Assembly (NCBI GenBank): GCA_007570785.1
Contig: ML664161.1
Coordinates: forward strand, 1,425,658 to 1,489,657
From: Antilocapra americana
Taxonomy: Eukaryota; Chordata; Mammalia; Artiodactyla; Antilocapridae
Reading direction: 5' to 3'
Length of the DNA: 64,000 nt
Below the pieces are notes generated by a model, which was not told the origin of the DNA, made no database searches, and saw only the letters and a list, made by a program, of their open reading frames with translations. The position numbers and the translations under genes were made by a program. This document shows positions 56,127 through 64,000 of this stretch, piece by piece (position 1 is the first letter of the stretch; each line of letters begins with the position of its first letter).

Positions 56127-57130
56127 GAACTATGAAAAATAATTATTTCTTTACTTGTACTTATCTTTTCATATTTTGAGCCCAAAAGAAATCTGAATTA
56201 TGTTTTTATTTCCTTTTTGAAATACGCTGTCATCTTCTGAAGATAGAAAATGACAGAAAAACAGAAACAGAAAAAAGGAAGGAAAGAAGAAAAAGAGTGT
56301 CATTTCACATTTAGATATTTGCAGAGTTTATTTCAGTTAAATTTTTAATTATTTAGGGTTAACTGCAGGGGACAGAATGACTCTTAGAAATTGAGTCTGA
56401 CAGAGAGAACTGGGTGTTTACAATTAGTCAAATGAGACTTCCAGTATTAGCTCCAACATGTAAAGACCTTTGAAACTGTCTTTCTTGTTTTTACAACCAA
56501 ACATAGTTGGAAAAAAACTGAAAACTAAAGACTTTTGATTCATCAGAGAACACAGGTCACAAGGCAAGCAACCACTTGAAAATCTGAACAAACATGTGGA
56601 TCCTGACAGTCACAACCAAAATCTGTTTACCTGGAGCAGAAGCCCCTGGAGCTGTAAACTGGTAGGAAAACATAAATGCTATTTTAACGACTTGCTGGAG
56701 GCTGAGTGTAGACTCACATGAGACTGAGGAATTACTTGGGTCCAGTCTCAGCTGAAACTGCTACAGTCTCATAGATTTTTACCTCCAAGAACCCCATCAT
56801 GTTCCTACAATTAAGAGCCAAAGTAATATCCTCTAGAGTCTCAGCAGGGGGAGGGGAAATGAACCATTTTAAAATACATCCACTGAAGTTGCCATAACAA
56901 AGGCCTACTTCCTAGTGAAAAATACTTTACTAGAACTTTAATCTCCCTGGAGAAATAACAACTCTGCCTCTCAATAGGGACATGGAGGGAAGGAAAGTTA
57001 AGGAACATTATTAAGGTCAAAGTCCAGGGACATTTAATCATAAGAATGTGAAATGAAATGGTCCTCCTCCACTATACCAACAGAGCTCTAGTTGACAGAA
57101 TTATAAAACACAGACCCTTTCTTTGGTTTA
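56127..57130. other. No gene seen, about 1 kb
   Basis: AT-rich with a purine-rich stretch near 56245-56300. No recognisable gene or repeat. Confidence 0.5.
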
Positions 57131-57845
57131 GTTCAGCTCAGTTCAGTCCCTCAGTCATTTCCAACTCTTTGCAAGCCCATGGACTGCAGCACGTCAGGCT
57201 TCCCTGTCCATTACCAGCTCCCGAAGCTTGCTCAAACTCATGTCCATTCAGTCGGTGATGCCATCCGACCATCTCATCCCCTGTCGTCCCCTTCTCCTTC
57301 TGCCTTCAATCTTTCCCAGCATCAGGGACTTTTCTTTTCTTTTCTTTTCTTTTTTTTTTACTTTCCATTATAGTTTATTACAAAATCTTGAATATAGTTT
57401 CATGTGCTATACAACAGGACCTGGTTGCTTATCTGTTTTTTTTTTTTTTTTTTAGGTTCTACTTTTCAAATGAGTCAGCTCTTCACATCAGGTGGCCAAA
57501 GTATTGAAGTTTCAGCTTCAACATCAGTCCTTCCAATGAATATTTAGGACTGATTTTCTTTATGATTGACTGGTTGGATCTCCTTGCGGTCCAAGGGATT
57601 CTCAAGAGTCTTCTCCAACACCACAGTTAAAAAACATCAATTCTTCAGCACTCAGCTTTCTTTATGGTCCAGCTCTCACGTCCATACATGATTACTGGAA
57701 AAACCATAGCTTTGCCTAGACGGACCTTTGTTGGCAGAGTAATGCCTCTGCTTCTTAATATGCTGTCTAGGTTGGACTTGTCACTGAATATGGTGACTGC
57801 AGTCATGAAATTAAAAGACGCATGCTCCTTGGAAGAAAAGCTATG
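57131..57845 (-). mobile_element. BovB 3' end with inverted 5' segment, minus strand
   Basis: 57131-57775 is BovB 3' sequence in antisense (from GTTCAGCTCAGTTCAGTCC to TGCTGTCTAGGTTGG). 57781-57845 is BovB in sense (GGTGACTGCAGTCATGAAAT to AGAAAAGCTATG). In the element the sense piece lies immediately upstream of the antisense piece, so the 5' segment is inverted at the junction, the arrangement made by twin priming. An L1 tail (57335-57460) interrupts the antisense part. No target duplication found. Confidence 0.85.
57335..57460 (-). mobile_element. L1 3' tail nested in BovB, minus strand
   Basis: A (TTTTC)n/poly-T tail, then ACTTTCCATTATAGTTTATT and GTGCTATACAACAGGACCTG, the L1 3' UTR in antisense, then a second poly-T run at 57436-57453. 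Direct repeat ACTTTTC at 57328-57334 and 57461-57467. BovB reads through when it is removed. Confidence 0.88.
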
Positions 57846-57850
57846 TCAAA

Positions 57851-57974
57851 TCTGGAGCAGAAAATGGCAAACTACTCCAATATTCTTGCCTGGAAAATTC
57901 CATGGACAGAGGAGCCTGATGGGCTACAATCCATGGGGCTACCTAGTCAGACACAACTCAGTGACAGAGCACAG
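57851..57974 (+). repeat. BovA SINE, sense
   Basis: TCTGGAGCAGAAAATGGCAAAC, TTCTTGCCTGGAAAATTCC, GGACAGAGGAGCCTGATGGGC and CAGACACAACTCAGTGACAGAGC. Monomer without the tRNA head, directly next to the BovB. Confidence 0.85.
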
Positions 57975-58979
57975 TCAGAGAAAGTCAATAGAGGAAGAAA
58001 TAAAAATAATCCACTCCTCACACTACAGGAATTTAAAGACTGACACTTGTAGCTAGGACAAACATTAAAGATAACCCATGTACAGGCAGATTCACATTGT
58101 AAAAAAACACAATAAACCGAAACCTCAATTAAAGAGTTGGAAGACTGGATTAGGCTCCCACATTCTGCAATGATATAGAGCCCAACAGGGAAAAGAAAAA
58201 TTCCTCTTCTTTCCTGGCAGGGACACAGTCAGTGAAAGGTCATGGACTCTTTATTTATTATAGCTCTCCCCATTTCCAGTCCCTCTCTACAGAGGCATGC
58301 TCATTCCCTTGCTGGGTGGAGCCATACATGTACTTTGCCATAGACACTGAATTGAAATTATCTGTAGATTCTTTAAAAAAAAAAAAGTTCTTGCTGAAGA
58401 AATACCCGGCCATCTGTTTACTTCAGGTCAACATTTTGGTGGCCTGTAGGGAAAAAGGAAACATAAGATTCCCAGAGGCTCTGGGGCTGGTAGGCAAAAG
58501 GTGCAGTATCAACAACTGAGTCACCTGTTACTGAATGCTTTTCTTGCTGACCCTAGTGTTTGAAGGTACACCTTTATCCTGGATTTGAGCTCACACCCTC
58601 TTTGCATTTGAAGCTCCCTAGGCTTTATTTGAGATCTGCTTTAGAGTTCCTGATTTTTAGTTAAAACCTTGTTTCATATGCTAGTACTTGTTTGGCACTT
58701 CAGCTTGACTTTGAAATCAGGCTATTTCAAAAAAACTGGTTTCCATTTGGCCCATTTCTTCATGAATAGAGGTTGCTTCACTGAAATTGTGCTGATTCAG
58801 TCTTTGATGCATCCCTTTGAACAGGGGCTGTTCTCTTGAAACTGCCTGAAAAAGCTTTTGGCCTGGCTCCTCCAGGACTAAGCTGTTATCTTGGAATAGG
58901 CTGGGATTAGCTTGGAAATGGTTTGAATTGAGCTGTTTGAGCTATAAGCTGTTTAAGGTATTTGAAAATTATTATTATT
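57975..58979. other. No gene seen, about 1 kb
   Basis: Unassigned sequence. The part after about 58550, with many short related blocks such as GCTGTTTGAGCTATAAGCTGTTTAAG, could be the outer end of an L1 5' UTR, but I cannot support this. Confidence 0.4.
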
Positions 58980-59929
58980 AATTTACTCTGGAAGAAAAAA
59001 ACCTCTGAGAAATAGGATCCCTATTATCTAAATATTTTGAGGGCACCACCCCCCAAACACACATACACAAGGAGTCTGGCTGATTTTATATTTATAAACC
59101 CAATCACTGAGGTCTTTCAAGACAGAGAGAGTATAAGAATGGCCTGGAGTTTGCTCAAGGGGAGAGTACAGGTTCTGGCTTGCTGTCAAGCAGAGTAAAG
59201 CAGGATCAGTGCTGATATGTGCCACATTACTGAACTTCTCAGTTGGAGATGTGTGCCTACTAGTACATGCAGAGGCTGGGTACTGAAGCTCAGGCTCTGT
59301 GGACAGAAACCAGAGAGAGGACTTTGTTTGGCTATGCAGAGAGAGCTCAAAGGGCCTGGAGTGTGATCAGGGGCACTACTGCTGGCACACACAGGACAGA
59401 GCACAGGTCTGCCACAAGAGCCACACTGTGACCCTGTTCATGGTGGGATGTGGCTTGGTGGCAGCCAGCTTTGGGACTGTACATGTGCTGAGGATGAGGC
59501 GGACATTCCAGTCCATCATTAGCACTTCCTCAGCATAGGTGGGTCCAGGAGCAGAGCCAGCAGCAATGGATATTGGTGGCACACACAGCAAGTGGTGAGT
59601 AGCGTCATGGCATCACATGTCTCTGGTGGACACACCCTGGGGAAGAATATGCCACAGCTTCTTTCCAGTGAAAGCATTTCAAGTAGAGCACTTAGAACCA
59701 GACTTGGGGGCTTATACTCTAGTAACTGAGGCACAGACTCTGCTCCCAATAAGTCTGTGACAACCACAGAGGAAATCCTACCCAAAAGCCAGTTCAGGTT
59801 TTGATCACCACAACACCAAAATCATTCCCCCTATAAAGGGGAAAACATCCAGCACATTCAAGGGAAAGACATTTCAGGTATCCTTATCTAAAATAGCCCT
59901 TGCACCAAAATATTGGACTCACAAAGTCT

Positions 59930-60520
59930 AGTCAGGAAAAAAAAAAAAAAAAACACAACAGCCCTTCAAGACAACTGTGGATAAGTGTTTCTACTAAATT
60001 CATAGAATCAGAGATATTTAAGTAAAGTTAAAAATTAGAGGAACCACTCTCACTTAAAAGAACAAGAGAAATCCCCTGAAAGAACAAACAAAACAGACTC
60101 CAGTTTACTTGACACTTAGTTCCAAAGGAGGTAACAAAATGCTAAAGGAATTAAGAAAGGTTATGAATGGAAATGCAGATCACTGTACCAAGGACCTGGA
60201 AACTATAAAGAGGAATCAATCAAAATGTCAACTCAATTGATGAGAGAAAAATTGAGCAAAATAGATACCCAGATACAGGGAGCCCAGAGAGTTTCAAACA
60301 AAATGAACCCTACAAACCCACAGCAAGACATCATAAATAAAATTGCACATGTTAAAGATAAAGAGAGGAATCCAAAGGCAGAAAGAAAACCAAAATTGTA
60401 AAGGAACCCCATAAGGTTATCAGCTGATTTCTCCACAGAAACTTTACAGGCCAGAAGGACGTGGCATAATATATTCAGTATCTATAAAGAGAAAAACCTG
60501 TAACTTAGGATACTATACCC
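59930..60520 (+). pseudogene. L1 ORF1-region remnant
   Basis: CCATAAGGTTATCAGCTGAT, CTTTACAGGCCAGAAGGA and GGATACTATACCCAGCAGG near 60408-60525 match the stretch of L1 ahead of ORF2. No frame of useful length is left. Confidence 0.6.
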
Positions 60521-60524
60521 AGCA

Positions 60525-60803
60525 GGATTGCTGCTACTGCTAAGTCGCTTCAGTCCTGTCTGACCCTGTGTGACCCCATAGAAGGCAGCCTGCCAGGCTC
60601 CTTCATCCCTGGGATTCTCCAGGCAAGAACACTGGGGTGGTTTACCATTTCCTTCTCCAATGCATGAAAGTGAAAAGTGAAAGTAAACTCGCTCAGCCAT
60701 GTCTGACTATTAGCGACCCCATGGACTGCAGCCTACCAGGCTCCTCCATCCATGGGATTTTCCAGGCAAGTATACTGGAGTGGGTTGCTGTTGCTTTCTC
60801 CAA
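60525..60803 (-). repeat. BovA dimer SINE, antisense, with target duplication
   Basis: Two tandem antisense BovA units joined by AAAGTGAAAAGTGAAAGTAAA, with a GCTGCTACTGC tail. Direct repeat ACCCAGCA at 60517-60524 and 60804-60811. Same dimer type as at 53723-53986. Confidence 0.92.
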
Positions 60804-61139
60804 ACCCAGCATGATTACATGGAAATATAAAATAGTACATTAAAATTGCAAAATTTGGAGGAGGCGAGTTAAAGATGTAGATATTTTAGAATGTGTTTGA
60901 ACTTTTATAATTATCAGATGAAGAGCAAGTACATATAGTTATGAGTTAACATATTTGAGAAGTGGAATAACCATAAATTAAAAACATACATAGAATCACA
61001 GAGACCAAAAAGAAACAAACTCGGGCAAAATACAAATGAAAATCATCAAACCACAAAACAAAAAGTAGAAGCAAAAAACAAAGAACAACTAAAAGTCAAC
61101 TGGAAAACAAGGTTTAAAGTGGCAATAAATATATACTTC

Positions 61140-64000
61140 TTGATAATTTATTTGAATGCCAATGGACAAAGTATTCCAATCAAAGCAGACAGAGTGATAG
61201 GTTAAACTAAAAAGAAAAAGAACCTGCAATATATTTTCTACAAGATATCCACCCTAGGGTGAAAGATACACATAGTTTGAAAGTGAGGGGATGGAACAAT
61301 ATATTCCATACAAATGGAAAAATAAGAAAGAGCAAGTAGCAATAGTCACATCAGACAAAATAGACTTCAAACAAAGTCCATAAAGAAAAAGGACAGTATA
61401 CAAAGATAAATGGATGAATATAAGAAGAGGATAATTGCACCCATTAAACTATATGTACACAATATAGGAACACCAAAATACATAAAACAAATACTAACAA
61501 ACATAAATAAATAAATTGATAGTAATACAATTTATAGTAATACAATTGAGACTTTTGTTCTCACTGACATCAATGGACAGATCATCCAGAAAGAAAATGA
61601 ATGAGGAAACAGAAATCCAAAATGACATAATAGAACAGTGAATATAATCAATATCTACAGGAAGCCACATCAAAACAAAGCAAAAAAAAGGAATACATAT
61701 TCTTTTCAAGTGCATAAGGATCGCTCTCTAGGACAGAACACAATCAAGGACACAGAACAAGGCTCAACAAATTTAATAGAAATTATTTCAAGGATCTTTT
61801 CTGACCACAATGATAGAAACTAGAAATCAGATACAGAAAGAAAAACAAGAAAAAAACTGATTATATGGAGATTAAACAACATATTACTTGCTAAAAAATC
61901 AATGCATCATTGCTGAAATCAAGAGGAAATCAGAAAATACCTAGAGACAAATGACAATTAAAGCAGAACCTTACAAAATCTATGAGATGCAGCAAAGACT
62001 GTTTCAGAAAATTCATATGAATATAGGACTTCTTCAAAACAAAAGAAAGATTGAAAGTAAACAACCTACCCTACTACCTAAAAGAATTTTCAAAATAACA
62101 AACAAAGCCCAAAGTCAGCAGAAAGAAGGAAGTAATAAAGATCAGAGTGGAAATAAATAACATAGAGATAAAAAAGCTAATAGAAAAGATTAATAAAAGC
62201 AATAACTGTTTTTTCAGGTGGATAAACAATATCAGCAAACCTCTAGCCAGGCTCATAAAGGAGACAGAAAAGAGGACTTAAGTGAACAAAGTAAGAAATA
62301 TGAGAAATAGTAACCAATACTCTAAAAAGTACAAAAAAATCATAGAAAATACTATGAATAGTTATATGCCAACAATTTGGACTACTCATGGGTAAGTTTC
62401 TGGAAACATAAGTCTGCCAAAGCTGAATCAAAAAGAAACAGACAATTTAAAGAGACTGATCACCAGAAGTGAATTTAAAAAAAAAAAAAACAACTCCATA
62501 TGTACAGTAAATGTAATACAACACATCAACAAATGAACAGATGAAAACCACATGATTATCTCAATAGGTGCAGAAAAAGCATTTGATAAACTTCAACATT
62601 TATTAATGATTAAAAAAAAAATCCTCACCAGAGAGGATACAGAGTTAATGTATCTCAACCTAATAAAAGCCATTTAAGGGTTTATGGCAAGCCCACAGCA
62701 AATATAATACTCTATGGTTAAAGGCTGAAAGCATTCCCATTGAATTCTGGAACAAGGCATGGGTGCCCACTCTCAACACCTCTGTTCAACATAGCATTGG
62801 AAGTCTAAGAAACAGAAGTCATACAAGAAAAAGAAATAAAATGTATCCACATTTAAAGGGAAAAGGTAAAACTGTCATTCTATGCAGATGATTTGAAATT
62901 ATATAGAAAATTCTGAAGATTCCAGACAAAAACTATTAGAATAAATGAATTCATCAAGGATGCAGGATACATTATTAATATACATAAATTTGTTGTATTT
63001 TTTTTTTACATTAAGAAGTCTCAGAAAGTTTAAAAAGTCAAATTTAAAATTGCATCAAAACCCCACTAGGAATACATGTAACCAAGAAAATGAAAGATCT
63101 ATATGCTGAGAATTGTAAAACATTGAAAAAGAAAAGTGAAGATGACTCAAAGAAATGGAAAGATATTCTATACTCTTGGATTGAAAGAATTAATACTGTT
63201 AAAACAGTCACTCTACTGAAAGCAATCTATAAATTTAATATAATCTTTAGCAAACTACCTATGACATTTTTCACAGAACTGGAACAAAAACCCATGAAAT
63301 TTATATGGAACCACAAAAAAGTGAATTTCCAAAGCAAATCTGAGAAAAATAAATAAAGATGAAAGTATAACTCTTCCAGACTTCAGACATTGCTAGAAAG
63401 CTGCACAAATCTAAACAGCATGGTATTGACATAAAAACAGTCATATAGATAAATGGAATAGAACAGAAAGCCCAGAAAAACCCACACACCTACCTTCAAT
63501 TAATCAATTAATCTTCAACAGGAAGTAAGAACATACATATAGGAAGCAACAATTACTTCAGCAAGTGGTGCTGGGAAAAATGGACAGCCTCAAATATATC
63601 AATGAAGTTAGAATAGTTCCTTAAACTATATACAAAAATAAACTCAAAAGTTGTTTAAAAATCAAAATATAAGACTTGACATGATAAAATTTCTAGAAGA
63701 GATAATAGGGAAAACATTCTTTGTCATAAATCATAGTAAAATTTTCTCAGATCAGTTATGTATGGCAAGAAAAATAAAAAAATTAAAAATTAAAAAGATG
63801 ATAGATAAACATTTTTTGCACAGGAAAAAAGTTTTTGCATAGCAAAGAGAACCATAAATAAAATGAAAAGATAATCCATGGACTAGAGAAAATATTTGCA
63901 AATGATGTAACTGACAAAAATTAATTGCCAAAATTTACAGCTCATACAACCCAGTAGCAAAAGAACAACCCAGACAAAAAAATGAAAAGACACCTGAATA
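61140..64000 (+). pseudogene. L1 ORF2 pseudogene (endonuclease and RT)
   Basis: Endonuclease sequence near 61140-61830 (plus-strand codons for IDRSSRKKMNEETEIQ near 61575; SRIFSDHNDRN near 61785 keeps the SDH catalytic motif). RT near 62100-62960 is broken, with AEKAFDKLQHLL-type codons near 62570. The C-terminal region is at 63090-63356 ([32 protein letters not shown]) and 63651-63842 (IRLDMIKFLEEIIGKTFF). Each piece ends at a stop. The window cuts it before the 3' UTR. Confidence 0.85.

Larger units (their letters stand above)
58980..64000 (+). mobile_element. L1 LINE, sense, 5' UTR to ORF2, runs off the window
   Basis: Sense L1 with 5' UTR (CTGAGAAATAGGATCCCTATTATC near 59004, then a GC-richer block to about 59800), an ORF1-region remnant (59930-60520), a BovA dimer (60525-60803), and ORF2 from about 61140 to the window end. 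Most of ORF1 is missing or decayed. Order and orientation are those of a single long L1. Heavily mutated. Confidence 0.82.

Noticed and set aside
59299..59538. Possible small protein gene upstream of L1 ORF1
   Set aside because: It sits in the L1 5' UTR with no conserved motif or independent support.

Overview
The window looks like ruminant nuclear DNA (Bovidae or a close relative). Copies of the BovB (RTE-type) LINE, Bov-tA and BovA SINEs with their CTGAACTGAACTGA-like or (AGC)n tails, a CHR-type tRNA-Glu SINE, artiodactyl L1 elements and class I (gamma) endogenous retroviruses (ERVs) make up most of it. I see no host protein-coding gene, no host exon set, no RNA gene and no CRISPR. Every coding stretch I recognise belongs to a decayed retroelement. 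Species cannot be fixed by eye.

Layout. 1-5.4 kb: a minus-strand L1 with an internal ORF2 deletion, a tandem A-rich block and its 5' UTR. 5.9-7.3 kb: a second minus-strand L1 5' end. 8.5-17.1 kb: a minus-strand BovB, interrupted by a plus-strand ERV (ERV-1: 5' LTR, leader, gag, protease) that holds a BovB insertion and stops abruptly at another BovB fragment. 17.1-22.4 kb: AT-rich DNA with a BovB tail, an L1 3' end and SINEs. 22.4-29.9 kb: minus-strand L1 5' regions, a solo LTR with a 4-bp target duplication, an almost full-length plus-strand BovB (25.06-28.35 kb) and another LTR. 30-32.6 kb: AT-rich, with one CHR SINE. 32.7-35.2 kb: minus-strand BovB. 35.2-44.5 kb: a plus-strand ERV (ERV-3) split by an old L1, itself hit by two SINEs, a 5'-inverted young L1 and a BovB that carries its own SINE. 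44.5-47.2 kb: old L2-like DNA, a SINE and a BovB. 47.3-55.5 kb: a minus-strand provirus (ERV-2) with two LTRs, a tRNA-Gly primer-binding site and gag-pro-pol-env remains, plus a nested solo LTR and SINE. 55.5-59 kb: SINEs and a 5'-inverted BovB. 59-64 kb: a plus-strand L1 running off the window.

The elements do not work together as a system. The informative content is the order of insertion, readable from nesting and target-site duplications: ERVs and old L1s first, then BovB and SINEs, with young L1 tails and some SINEs last. I found no convincing undescribed biological system. The best observations are two 5'-inverted (twin-priming-like) insertions, one in L1 and one in BovB, a gag deletion that removes the capsid from ERV-2, and a set of exact target-site duplications that allow precise boundaries.
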